NCBI GenBank assembly: GCA_036500765.1
Contig: DASYBM010000015.1
Coordinates: 1-64,000 of the forward strand
Direction: 5' to 3'
Source of the DNA: Candidatus Sulfotelmatobacter sp.
Lineage (GTDB): Bacteria > Acidobacteriota > Terriglobia > Terriglobales > Acidobacteriaceae
Length of the DNA stretch: 64,000 nt
Positions 27,683-36,084 of this stretch are shown here, piece after piece. Position 1 is the first letter of the stretch. The number at the start of each line of letters is the position of its first letter. The notes under the pieces are model-generated. The model saw only the letters and a list, made by a program, of their open reading frames with translations, searched no databases and was not told where the DNA came from. The position numbers and the translations under genes are program-made.

Positions 27683-29407
27683 TTGCGCCTTTCGTCGGTT
27701 CGCATCGTCTCTGGCATTTCGTGTCTCTTGTTCGGCGCCGCCGCGTGGCTGGTAGGCTCGGGATCCACGTCCGACTTCACCGCCAATGCGCAGACTTCCA
27801 AAGTAGCGTCCGCCAAGCCCGCCGTGTCTTCCACTGCCGAACCGGCACAACTCCGCCCCGTCAGCGCGACTACAGCGAAACCCGCGAACATTCCGGCGCT
27901 GCCCATTGCAGCCCCCGGCACAGAAATCTACATCGCAAAGCGCGGAGAAGCTATACCCACGATAGCCCGCCGCTACCTTGGGAAGACCAGCTACCTCACG
28001 TCGTTCGACCTGGCCGATGCCATCCGCGCCGTAAATCATAAACCCGACGCCTCCAATATCCTCAAGGCCAACGAGAACATCGTGATTCCGGGAATCCTTG
28101 CCGCTCCCATCACCGAGAAAACGATTCCCGTGCCCAAAGATTTTGAAGTCCGCGCCATTTACCTGACCGGCATCATGGCCGGCAGCCCCCACGGCATGCG
28201 CATCATCAAGCACTGGCGCGAGGTCGGCGGTAACGCCGTCGTCTTCGACATCAAAGACTCCGACGGCAGCGTGACCATTCCCTTCGAGCACCCGCTGCTC
28301 GGCCCGCACCAGGTCTATATCCACGACGTGCCAAAGTTCGTGCGCTTCCTGCACCAGCAAAACATGCACGCCATCGCCCGCATCGCCATGTTCCGCGACG
28401 AGCACCTGGTGGTGAATCATCTTGAACTCGCGGTTCAATCGAGAAAAAATAAGCAAGCGTGGCGTGAAAACGGCAAGCTGGTCTGGACCGATCCCTCCAA
28501 TCCCAAAGTGCAAGATTATGACATCGCCCTCGCCAAGCACGTAGCCCAACTCGGCGTCGACGAGATCCAATTCGATTACGTAAGATTCCCCGCCGAAGGC
28601 GACCAAAAAGACGCAGCCTTCGTCTACCAGAAAGATCAATCCGATTCGGCAGCATCCGACGACTCCCACGTGGGGACGGACGCATTCGTCCGTCCCGCGA
28701 CGGCGAAGCCGAGCAAGACCACCACGGCAGCGGAAGCAGGAAACCCGAAGCTGGAAGCCAAGAACCCGAAAACCGGAGGCCGGAAGCCGGAAGCCGCCCC
28801 CCGCGGTCCCCAACGCACTGACGTCATCACTGCCTTCCTGAAAAAGGCCTACGCCGAACTCCACCCCACCGGCGTCCTGCTTTCCCTCGACGTCTTCGGC
28901 GTAATGGCCTGGCAACGCCCCGTTGACCTCGCCCACACCGGACAGGACATTGTCGGCATGGCCCACTACTGCGACGTCCTCAGCCCCATGATCTATCCCA
29001 GCCACTTCTTCGGCATGGACAACATCGCCCACCCTGGCGACGAACCCGCCCACTTCATCGGCGAATCCATGGACCGCTTCGAATTAATCACCAAAGGAAG
29101 TGGCGTGGTGATCCGCCCCTGGCTGCAAGCCTTCCACTGGCGCACGAAAACTTATTCACCCGAATACATAAAAATTCAAGTTGAAACCGCCAAAGCCAAA
29201 GGCGGCATCGGATTCTTATTCTGGAACGCCGCCAACGACTACTCCAAGCCCTACCAAGCCATGCCAGAAATGAAAGCCGCCGACGCCAAAGCCGCATCTG
29301 GAGCGGGATCGAAAGACAAAGATAAATATAGAGACAGTTCGAGATACTTCCGCGGCGACGAACTGCCAGTGGCGACAACGCAAGCCGCATTAACTCCGAC
29401 GAACTAA
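27683..29407 (+). CDS. DUF4015-type putative glycoside hydrolase with LysM-like N-terminus
   Basis: The 574-residue exported protein starts with a signal sequence (VRIVSGISCLLFGAAAWLVG). A LysM-like region follows (EIYIAKRGEAIPTIARRYLG, about 92-150), then a TIM-barrel-like DUF4015 domain (about 165-545). Segments such as KHWREVGGNAVVFDIKDSDG, GVDEIQFDYVRFP and DVLSPMIYPSHF are characteristic, with acidic residues at the strand ends. The start is TTG with GGGAGG five bases upstream. An insertion of about 65 residues (about 325-375), encoded by repeat DNA, splits the domain. Activity on polysaccharide is assumed from the family, not shown. Confidence 0.88.
   Translation: MRLSSVRIVSGISCLLFGAAAWLVGSGSTSDFTANAQTSKVASAKPAVSSTAEPAQLRPVSATTAKPANIPALPIAAPGTEIYIAKRGEAIPTIARRYLGKTSYLTSFDLADAIRAVNHKPDASNILKANENIVIPGILAAPITEKTIPVPKDFEVRAIYLTGIMAGSPHGMRIIKHWREVGGNAVVFDIKDSDGSVTIPFEHPLLGPHQVYIHDVPKFVRFLHQQNMHAIARIAMFRDEHLVVNHLELAVQSRKNKQAWRENGKLVWTDPSNPKVQDYDIALAKHVAQLGVDEIQFDYVRFPAEGDQKDAAFVYQKDQSDSAASDDSHVGTDAFVRPATAKPSKTTTAAEAGNPKLEAKNPKTGGRKPEAAPRGPQRTDVITAFLKKAYAELHPTGVLLSLDVFGVMAWQRPVDLAHTGQDIVGMAHYCDVLSPMIYPSHFFGMDNIAHPGDEPAHFIGESMDRFELITKGSGVVIRPWLQAFHWRTKTYSPEYIKIQVETAKAKGGIGFLFWNAANDYSKPYQAMPEMKAADAKAASGAGSKDKDKYRDSSRYFRGDELPVATTQAALTPTN
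28667..28797. repeat. Repeat DNA inside the DUF4015 coding sequence
   Basis: CACGTG (28667) is followed by a perfect 9-bp hairpin, GGACGGACG-CATT-CGTCCGTCC (28674-28695). That is the same core as the spacer elements at 31014 and 32621. It is followed by period-7 units of the GGAAGCC type (28741-28797). The reading frame stays open throughout and encodes an Ala/Lys/Pro-rich linker. Confidence 0.75.
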
Positions 29408-29516
29408 GAACAATCTGTCATCCCTGAGCAAAGCGGGTCGGTGAACGAACCGAGCCGGCTTGCGCAGTCGAGGGACTTTGGGTCACCTTTGTCATCATGC
29501 CACTTGCATTGCGCTT

Positions 29517-29538
29517 ATAGTCATTATAATATGACTAT
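29517..29538. promoter_or_regulatory. Promoter with overlapping operator of the Phd/PIN module
   Basis: ATAGTCAT and ATGACTAT are perfect 8-bp inverted arms flanking TATAAT (29525-29530), the likely -10 box. A weak -35 (TTGCAT) lies about 15 bp upstream. An operator covering the -10 box suits autorepression by the antitoxin. Confidence 0.7.
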
Positions 29539-29552
29539 ATCGAGGGTACCCA

Positions 29553-29783
29553 ATGAAGCAAATGCCAGCCGGCCAATTCAAAGCCCGATGCCTTGCCGTC
29601 ATGGATCAGGTTCTGCAGAGCGGAGAGCCCGTGCTGATCACCAAGCACGGCAAGCCCGTAGCCAAACTCGTCCCCGCTGAAACGCAGGCCGACGACATAT
29701 TTGACTATATGGCAGGCAAGGCGCAGGGCGTTGGCGACATCGTCGGTCCTGTCACCCCACTAGAAGATTGGGAGAGCAAGTGA
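29553..29783 (+). CDS. Antitoxin of the Phd/YefM family
   Basis: The 76-residue protein has the Phd/YefM N-terminal DNA-binding and dimer fold: MPAGQFKARCLAVMDQVLQSGEPVLITKHGKPVAKLVP. The acidic, tryptophan-containing tail (VGPVTPLEDWESK) is the expected toxin-neutralising segment. It overlaps the toxin start (GTGA) and follows a palindromic operator that covers the -10 box. The pair should be autoregulated and translationally coupled. Confidence 0.92.
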   Translation: MKQMPAGQFKARCLAVMDQVLQSGEPVLITKHGKPVAKLVPAETQADDIFDYMAGKAQGVGDIVGPVTPLEDWESK

Positions 29784-30184
29784 TCCTGCTGGACACTCAC
29801 GCCCTTTTCTGGATGGCCACCGATTCCAGCCGGTTGTCAAAACAAGCCCGCGAGGCCATCCGCCAGGCTCGGCATAACGGAGCCCGACAAGAGACGGGAA
29901 TCGCTATCGCGACCATCAGCCTGTGGGAACTCGCCTGGCTGGCGCACAACGGACGGATCATGGTCGTAGGCAGCGTCGAGTCGTTCGTCCGCGAAACCAT
30001 CTCTCGCGTTATCCTCAAACCCGTGACCGCCGAGATCGCTGCCCTCGGCGTCCGCCTCCCCAAAAATTTCCCCAAAGACCCCGCGGACCGCCTGATCGCG
30101 TCCACAGCAATCGTAGAGGGCATCCCCCTCATCACTGCTGACGCCTCAATCCGCCAATCGAAGGTAGTCCAAACCATCTGGTAG
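29780..30184 (+). CDS. PIN-domain toxin (VapC family)
   Basis: A PIN-domain ribonuclease of about 134 residues. The first catalytic aspartate is in ILLDTHALFW, glutamate in LWELAWLA, and later aspartates in DPADRLIASTA and ITADASIRQ, so the acidic site is complete. GTG at 29780 is chosen because it overlaps the antitoxin TGA and has GGGAG five bases before it; TTG at 29768 is an alternative. Members cleave tRNA or rRNA; the target here is unknown. Phd-type antitoxins paired with PIN toxins of this DTHALLW subgroup are common. Confidence 0.92.
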   Translation: MILLDTHALFWMATDSSRLSKQAREAIRQARHNGARQETGIAIATISLWELAWLAHNGRIMVVGSVESFVRETISRVILKPVTAEIAALGVRLPKNFPKDPADRLIASTAIVEGIPLITADASIRQSKVVQTIW

Positions 30185-30426
30185 AGTCACCTACCGGCCA
30201 ATCCCTGTCTCCAGCGCCATCCCGCCGCGCTATCTCGGTCATCCCGAGCGCACCAGGTCGGCGAGCGAAGCGAGTCGATCTGCGCCGTTGAAGAACCTGC
30301 TTTCCCAGTAGTCCACTACTCCATTAACCGCGCCAAAACTCATCCCCGCCCACGAGTTTTTCTGTAATCTATTCAGAAGAGGGCTGACGTCCGACGACTG
30401 ACGCCCAATTTCTCAAGGTCTGTATT

Positions 30427-31002
<576 letters not shown>

Positions 31003-31013
31003 GCACTGCGAAT

Positions 31014-31097
31014 CACGTGCCCCCAGGGCGCATTCGTCCGGGGGCGAAACTCCAACCTTTAGTGCGTTCGGACGAATGCGTCCGCCTTCGCCACGTG
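31014..31097. repeat. Inverted-repeat element between convergent trpG and trpE
   Basis: CACGTG at both ends (31014-31019 and 31092-31097) encloses CGCATTCGTCC and GGACGAATGCG. It fills the space between the two stop codons and could act as a bidirectional transcription end. Confidence 0.8.
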
Positions 31098-31099
31098 TA

Positions 31100-32593
31100 T
31101 CATTCGCCGCCCCGTGCTTTCGCGACAGCTCGCAGCACGGCCTGCGCTTTATTCATGCTCTCCTGAAACTCCCTCGCCGGATCCGAATCCGCGACAATGC
31201 CCGCGCCCGCTTGCAAGTACGCTTTCTTGCCCCGCATCAGCAGCGTGCGAATGCCGATGCACGAATCCAGATTGCCCGCGAAGTCGGCGTACAGCACCGA
31301 TCCGCCATAAACCCCGCGGCGCGTGGGCTCGAGTTCTTCGATGATCTGCATGGCGCGCACTTTTGGCGCGCCACTCAGCGTGCCCGCCGGGAAGCATGCG
31401 GCGAACGCATCGAGCGCGTCAAGATCGTTGCGCAGCGTGCCTTCCAGCGCCGATACCAGATGCATCACATGCGAATAGCGCTCCACATACATCAGATCTT
31501 TCACTTTCACCGACCCATATTCGCTGACGCGTCCCAGGTCGTTGCGACCCAGGTCGACCAGCATCACATGTTCGGCGCGTTCTTTTTCGTCGGTGCGCAT
31601 CTGCTGTTCGAGACGCAAATCTTCCGCCTCGTCACGCCCGCGCGGATGCGTGCCCGCGATCGGACGGTATTCCAATTTGCGTCCGCTGACCCGAACCAGC
31701 ATTTCCGGCGACGACCCCAGAATGTGCGTATCGTTCATCCGCAGAAAATAAAGATACGGCGACGGATTCACCTGCCGCAGCGAGCGATACAAATCAAACG
31801 GCGCAACCTCAGGAGTGAAGTCGAGCCGCTGCGAGAGCACGACCTGAAAAATATCGCCCGCGGCAATGTATTCTTTGCAAAGCGCCACGCTGCGCAAAAA
31901 AGTCTCGCGCTTTGCGCCCGCGTGAACTTTAAGTCTGCCGCTCTTAACTTTGTTCGATTTGCGCCACAGCGCCGGACTCAACCCTCCCGCCAGTTTCCGC
32001 TCCAGCGACGCGATGTCGCGCACAGCGCGGTCATAGGCACGCCGCGGATTCTCGCGTTTCACATCGGCCGCGGCGACAATGTGAATCTGATGGCGCAGAT
32101 GATCGAACGCCAGCAGCCGGTCGAAGAACATCAGCTCAGCGTCAGGCAGCCCTAGATCGTCTTTCGCGTGCTCGCCAATTCTTTCCAGCTGCCGCACCAC
32201 GTCGTAGGCAAAATATCCCACCGCTCCCGCCGTAAACGGAGGCAAACCGGGGACGTTGGCCGGACGATGCTCTCGCAGCAATCTTTTTACGACCTCGAAA
32301 ATATTCTCCGTAACAACTTCGCGCCGGCGTCCGCGCTCAATCTCGACCGCTCCCTGCGCGGCTTTCACCCGCATATAAGGCCGAGCGCCCAGAAACGTGT
32401 AGCGCCCAATCTGCTCGCCACGCTCGACTGACTCGAGCAGGAAAGCGTGCGGTTCCTTGTCGGCGATTGCCAGGAACGCCGACACTGGCGTGAGCAAGTC
32501 GGCGCTCACCGATTTGACCACCGGCACCAGCGTAGACTCTCGCGCCAGACGCGAAAATTGTTTGAAATCCGGCTGTAGCATGGGGGGCTTCAT
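31100..32593 (-). CDS. trpE: Anthranilate synthase component I
   Basis: TrpE makes anthranilate from chorismate using ammonia from TrpG, the first step of tryptophan synthesis. It has 497 residues. The LLES motif near residues 52-55 is the tryptophan feedback site and is intact. The chorismate-binding core includes PIAGTHPRGRDEAED, FPAGTLSGAPKVRAMQII and the C-terminal GAGIVADSDPAREFQE. The start ATG at 32593 overlaps a TATAAT; a second ATG lies at 32581. No ribosome binding site is visible, so a leaderless transcript is possible. No other trp gene is in the window. Confidence 0.97.
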   Translation of the reverse strand: MKPPMLQPDFKQFSRLARESTLVPVVKSVSADLLTPVSAFLAIADKEPHAFLLESVERGEQIGRYTFLGARPYMRVKAAQGAVEIERGRRREVVTENIFEVVKRLLREHRPANVPGLPPFTAGAVGYFAYDVVRQLERIGEHAKDDLGLPDAELMFFDRLLAFDHLRHQIHIVAAADVKRENPRRAYDRAVRDIASLERKLAGGLSPALWRKSNKVKSGRLKVHAGAKRETFLRSVALCKEYIAAGDIFQVVLSQRLDFTPEVAPFDLYRSLRQVNPSPYLYFLRMNDTHILGSSPEMLVRVSGRKLEYRPIAGTHPRGRDEAEDLRLEQQMRTDEKERAEHVMLVDLGRNDLGRVSEYGSVKVKDLMYVERYSHVMHLVSALEGTLRNDLDALDAFAACFPAGTLSGAPKVRAMQIIEELEPTRRGVYGGSVLYADFAGNLDSCIGIRTLLMRGKKAYLQAGAGIVADSDPAREFQESMNKAQAVLRAVAKARGGE

Positions 32594-32620
32594 TATAGAG
32601 GAGGCTGGTCAGTGGTCAGT

Positions 32621-32708
32621 GCGCGTAGCCCGGGACGCATTCGTCCGGCGGGGCCAGGCATTTCACCTCAAGTTGCGGGCGGACGAATGCGTCCGCCGCT
32701 ACGCGCGC
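32621..32708. repeat. Inverted-repeat element upstream of trpE
   Basis: GCGCGTAGC and GCTACGCGC termini enclose GGGACGCATTCGTCC and GGACGAATGCGTCC. Two GGTCAGT units precede it. It lies in the divergent spacer between trpE and the MBL-fold gene. It has the same core as the elements at 28667 and 31014. Confidence 0.8.
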
Positions 32709-32828
32709 TGATCCCTAATCCCTGCCGCCTGCCTCTCAAACTTTGGTCACTTGTTACCTCGCGATCACCCGCTAAAATCCCATATATCCCGACTATTATG
32801 AATATCTTGGAGTAGCGTTACCAAATTT

Positions 32829-33650
32829 ATGCGAATCAAGTTTTGGGGCGTGCGCGGCTCTACGCCCACGCCACAGGCCGAGAACCTGCGCTACGGGGGC
32901 AACACCTCGTGCGTGGAGGTGCGCGTTGGAGATCAGATCTACATCTTCGACTGCGGCACCGGATTTCGCGTGCTGGGGCACGAACTGCGACGCGAGTTCG
33001 GCGCGCATCCGTTCGCCGCGCATGTTTTTGTTTCGCACTTCCATTGGGACCACATTCAGGGCATGCCGTTTTTCCGTCCGCTCTACGAGAACCGCGACAG
33101 CCAGTTCATCTTTCATTCCTCGGGCCGCAAACGCAATTTGGAGCAGGTGATGGCCGAGCAAATGGCCGCGCCGTACTTTCCCGTCGATCTCGACTACATG
33201 AAGGCCAAGCGCTCGTTCTACAACATCGAAAACGGCAGCGTGCCGATGGAAAACGGCGTCAAGATCAAGACGGAATATTTGAACCATCCGCAAGGCTGCC
33301 TGGGATTTCGCCTCGAAACGAAAGACGGCGTGCTGGTCTACGCCACCGACAACGAGCCCGGCGATGCGAACTTCGACAAGGCGGTGCGCAAGCTGGCCGA
33401 AGGCGCCGACATTCTGATCTACGACGCGCAATATCTTCCTGAAGAATACGAAGCCCGCCGCCGTGGCTGGGGACACAGCCACTGGCGCGAAGCCGTCAAC
33501 GTGGTGATGGAAAGCGGCGCCAAGGATTTGATCCTCTACCACCACGATCCCGACCACACCGACGCCATCGTCGACAAAGTGGTCGAGGACGCCCGCAGCT
33601 ACTATCCAAAGGTTCGCGCCGCCGCCGAAGGCATGGAAATCCTGCTGTAG
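32829..33650 (+). CDS. MBL-fold metallo-hydrolase
   Basis: The 273-residue protein starts MRIKFWGVRGSTPTP, the start typical of a phosphodiesterase-like MBL subgroup. The metal-binding HFHWDH motif (about residues 70-75), a later aspartate (YATDNEPGD) and HSHW supply the expected two-metal site. No signal peptide. It resembles stand-alone cytosolic MBL proteins often annotated as cyclic-nucleotide phosphodiesterase or PhnP-like; the substrate cannot be assigned. Its promoter side is shared with trpE and holds an inverted-repeat element. Confidence 0.92.
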   Translation: MRIKFWGVRGSTPTPQAENLRYGGNTSCVEVRVGDQIYIFDCGTGFRVLGHELRREFGAHPFAAHVFVSHFHWDHIQGMPFFRPLYENRDSQFIFHSSGRKRNLEQVMAEQMAAPYFPVDLDYMKAKRSFYNIENGSVPMENGVKIKTEYLNHPQGCLGFRLETKDGVLVYATDNEPGDANFDKAVRKLAEGADILIYDAQYLPEEYEARRRGWGHSHWREAVNVVMESGAKDLILYHHDPDHTDAIVDKVVEDARSYYPKVRAAAEGMEILL

Positions 33651-33674
33651 CAGCTTTCCGCCTGATCGGTCGCT

Positions 33675-33737
33675 GGTCGTCGGTCGTCGGTCGTCGGTCG
33701 TCAGTCGTCGGTCGTCGGTCGTCGGTCGTCGGTCGTC
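33675..33737. repeat. Perfect heptamer array GGTCGTC x9
   Basis: Nine tandem copies of GGTCGTC, the fifth reading AGTCGTC, over 63 bp. No spacers, so it is not CRISPR. It lies in the 134-bp gap between the MBL gene and the H1-like gene. As a simple heptamer array it is prone to copy-number change. Confidence 0.98.
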
Positions 33738-33784
33738 CAACGGAGAGGTTCCCACCGGCAAATCTGCGGTGGTAAACTGCGCGT

Positions 33785-34282
33785 ATGGCTGCCAAAAAGA
33801 AAGCTGCGAAGAAGAAGCAAACGAAATCCAAAAAGAGTGCTGCTGGCAAGTTGACTGCGAAGAAAGTGGCGAAGAAAACTAAGCCGGCGAACAAGCGGGC
33901 GACTGCAAAAACAACGCCTGCAAAAATCGCGAGGGCAAAAGCCGCGCCGGCAAAAGTAAGAGTAAAGAGCAAGAAGAAAACTGCGGGCACGAGCGCCGTG
34001 GCTCGCAGGAGATCCGCGACCGAGCGCGTTCGGGAGAACAGAACATTCCGGCCAGAGCGCGAACGGGCGATTACGGGAGGACAATCGGGAGATTTGCAGG
34101 GATTGTCCGATACGGAAGGTGCGAACTCAGAGAGCGTCGATGAGTTGGTCGAGGAAGGAAACGCTTTCGAAGCCGACGCGGTACAGGGCGTAGAAGACGC
34201 CGACAACGCCGACGAGCGCGAAGTCCACACGCATGAAGTGCCGGAGGACGACGTTCCGGAGGAGTATATCGACAAAGAGTAG
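33785..34282 (+). CDS. Histone H1-like protein with acidic C-terminus
   Basis: A 165-residue protein of two opposite halves. The first 70 residues are a Lys/Ala repeat tail like eukaryotic histone H1 or bacterial AlgP/HctB (MAAKKKAAKKKQTKSKKS, TAKKVAKKTKPANKRA). The second half is acidic (ESVDELVEEGNAFEADAV, EVPEDDVPEEYIDKE). The segment GGQSGDLQGLSDTEGA joins them. The basic half should bind nucleic acid without sequence specificity; the acidic domain resembles a short conserved bacterial domain of unknown function. The ribosome binding site is weak. Chromatin or RNA binding is inferred from composition. Confidence 0.85.
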   Translation: MAAKKKAAKKKQTKSKKSAAGKLTAKKVAKKTKPANKRATAKTTPAKIARAKAAPAKVRVKSKKKTAGTSAVARRRSATERVRENRTFRPERERAITGGQSGDLQGLSDTEGANSESVDELVEEGNAFEADAVQGVEDADNADEREVHTHEVPEDDVPEEYIDKE

Positions 34283-34382
34283 AGGGTCTGCCCAGGTCAT
34301 CATTGCTTCGAATCTTTCCTTTGAGGTGACTTGTCCTTATTTCTTGAAGTCCGTCATTCTCGCCCTTCGCAGAAAAGCGTGC

Positions 34383-34967
34383 CTATTTCACTTTGCCCGA
34401 AACCTTTAATTGATAGTAGCGCCGCATGTATGCACGACGGGCAGCCCTGAAAGTCTCCGAGCTCTCGTGATCTTTCTTTCGGCACGCAATACCACAGAAT
34501 CGCTGGTGTTTGAACTTCGCATAAAACCATCGACCGCACCTGCACGGTACTATGCGCTCAAGCAAGCCAAGCTTGGCCAGTTCAATGGCATTGTGGATGG
34601 CTACGGATTCAATTGTTGGGCGTCTTCCGGCCACTGCGCCGTCGTCGAACACCCACTCTCGCCCGTGATTTATATAGAAGGCGACGCTCGTCGGATATTC
34701 GTCCAGCCGAGCATTAAGCTCAGTCATCAGTCGATTCATTCGTCTCGTCGGACGATTTATGAGGTCCCATGATGGCGCGGCTTCGATTGCCTTAATGACG
34801 TCCCGGAAGTTGTCGATGAAATCCAGTACCCGATCCCGCGAGGCAGCGCTCGCTTTTCCCCATCCCTCTATTGGTGCCCTGTTCAGGCACGCAATTAGGT
34901 ACGGCAGCCCCGGCAACTTTCCATACCTCCGTTTATTTTCTAACGGACGGCTTGTGCCTATAGCCAT
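34383..34967 (-). CDS. CGNR-type zinc-finger protein
   Basis: About 194 residues. The C-terminal part has C-x-C-GRWFYAKFKHQRFCGIACRKK, a treble-clef-like zinc site seen in CGNR-type proteins, followed by a basic helix (ARRAYMRRYYQLK). The N-terminal part is helical with no recognised domain. The ATG at 34967 is preferred over the TTG at 35003, but neither has a good ribosome binding site. It diverges from the unknown gene at 35192. DNA or RNA binding is likely from the charge; the role is unknown. Confidence 0.75.
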   Translation of the reverse strand: MAIGTSRPLENKRRYGKLPGLPYLIACLNRAPIEGWGKASAASRDRVLDFIDNFRDVIKAIEAAPSWDLINRPTRRMNRLMTELNARLDEYPTSVAFYINHGREWVFDDGAVAGRRPTIESVAIHNAIELAKLGLLERIVPCRCGRWFYAKFKHQRFCGIACRKKDHESSETFRAARRAYMRRYYQLKVSGKVK

Positions 34968-35191
34968 ATTTAGAAAAGTATTACCGTTCGAGCCGAAGGT
35001 CAAGGCACGCTATGTTCATGGCAAATCGTACCTCCTGTGAAAGTTGCTCGCCACCGGATTCGCTCGGAACTGAGGTTCAAGATATAATCGATTTCGTATC
35101 GACTGGTGCTTGCACCGTCCGATTTAGCTCGGGAGTCGATGCCGTCGCCGTGGCGACGAACTTCTTAATTGTCGATTTAGGAGATGAACGA

Positions 35192-35698
35192 ATGGCCCTT
35201 AAGGTAACCTCGCACGTCCCGCCTGTCGAAAAAATCCAAGCGTCTTACAAGCAGCTTTCCCTCGCCGCGGTCTCCCTCAACGCCGCATCTGATGCCCTAG
35301 GGGAGGCAGTTTCCGTCTTTGATGCCGCGCTGAAGCGGCTCAACCTCGGCGTATCCGCCTGGGTAACCGTGAGTGGCAATGACGAAGAGGACGGCCAGTG
35401 GTGGAGCCGAGACATCGGCTACACGCGAATCGGAGATAAATGGGGTATCGCGCTCAAGGCGGCCAATGGGGATCATGCCGTTCCGGAGCGAGATTTGGTA
35501 GAAAAGTGGCTATTCAATGACGCCCCCCGTTGGATGCGCATAGAAGCCGTTGGGAGAATCCCCGACTTGCTTGACGCGTTGCTCAGGCAGACCGAGGATA
35601 CAACGAAAAAGATCAAAAGCAAGACTGAAGAGGCGTTGGCGCTGGCCGAGGCGATGGGCAAGGCGCTTGAACAAACTCAGGCTGAAGGGCGGGGGTGA
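35192..35698 (+). CDS. Hypothetical helical protein
   Basis: A 168-residue protein. The ATG at 35192 is chosen because AGGAG lies eight bases upstream; an ATG at 35012 would add 60 residues with little coding character. The first part is helical (VEKIQASYKQLSLAAVSLNAASDALGEAV), the middle beta-rich (SAWVTVSGNDEEDGQWWSRD), and the end a long charged helix, probably coiled coil (TTKKIKSKTEEALALAEAMGKALEQ). No known domain. A tiny membrane-peptide gene follows after nine bases, so the two are likely co-transcribed. Confidence 0.75.
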   Translation: MALKVTSHVPPVEKIQASYKQLSLAAVSLNAASDALGEAVSVFDAALKRLNLGVSAWVTVSGNDEEDGQWWSRDIGYTRIGDKWGIALKAANGDHAVPERDLVEKWLFNDAPRWMRIEAVGRIPDLLDALLRQTEDTTKKIKSKTEEALALAEAMGKALEQTQAEGRG

Positions 35699-35707
35699 GA
35701 AAAAGCC

Positions 35708-35836
35708 ATGCCCAAAATCCTTGATGAGCTTCCAGAGATCGTAAACCGCGTCTTCGATATTCTTGATCTGGTCATCGTTCGTTTAACGCTTTTAGGTCTA
35801 GCGGCACTTGGCGCTTATGCTGTCCTGCGAAGGTAA
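35708..35836 (+). CDS. Putative 42-residue membrane peptide
   Basis: The frame reads MPKILDELPEIVNRVFDILD followed by a hydrophobic helix (LVIVRLTLLGLAALGAYAVL) and a positive end (RR). It is short but starts nine bases after the previous stop with a purine-rich GAGAAAAAG before the ATG, and has a clear single-pass membrane character. It may be a membrane partner of the coiled-coil protein before it. Small size leaves real doubt. Confidence 0.5.
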   Translation: MPKILDELPEIVNRVFDILDLVIVRLTLLGLAALGAYAVLRR

Positions 35837-36084
35837 GCGGCCTAAATGCAGAGGTGCAAACTTGCCTGACGCGCGAGGCCGGATCAGCGCGAGATTCTTC
35901 GCGTCGCCCGAAAAACGGCTGCGCTCAGGGTTGACATCGCTATAAAAACGCCAAACCTCGACGTACACTCCGCTTGCTTCCCTGGCATCCCGGCTCATAT
36001 ACTCGGAACGTTTGCCTGCTCCGACCGGGGGACCTTCCCGGCGTCGGGCTGACCCAACCTGCATTCATTCCGGAGACTATTTTT

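Noticed and set aside
27623..29053. 476-codon minus-strand ORF under the DUF4015 gene
   Set aside because: Shadow frame; the plus-strand gene has a signal peptide, a ribosome binding site and recognisable domain motifs.
33675..33737. GGTCGTC array as a CRISPR
   Set aside because: Units are contiguous 7-mers without spacers and no cas gene is present.
33496..34275. 259-codon minus-strand ORF with RRPTTDD repeats
   Set aside because: The repeats are only the translation of the GGTCGTC array, and the rest is antisense to the H1-like gene.
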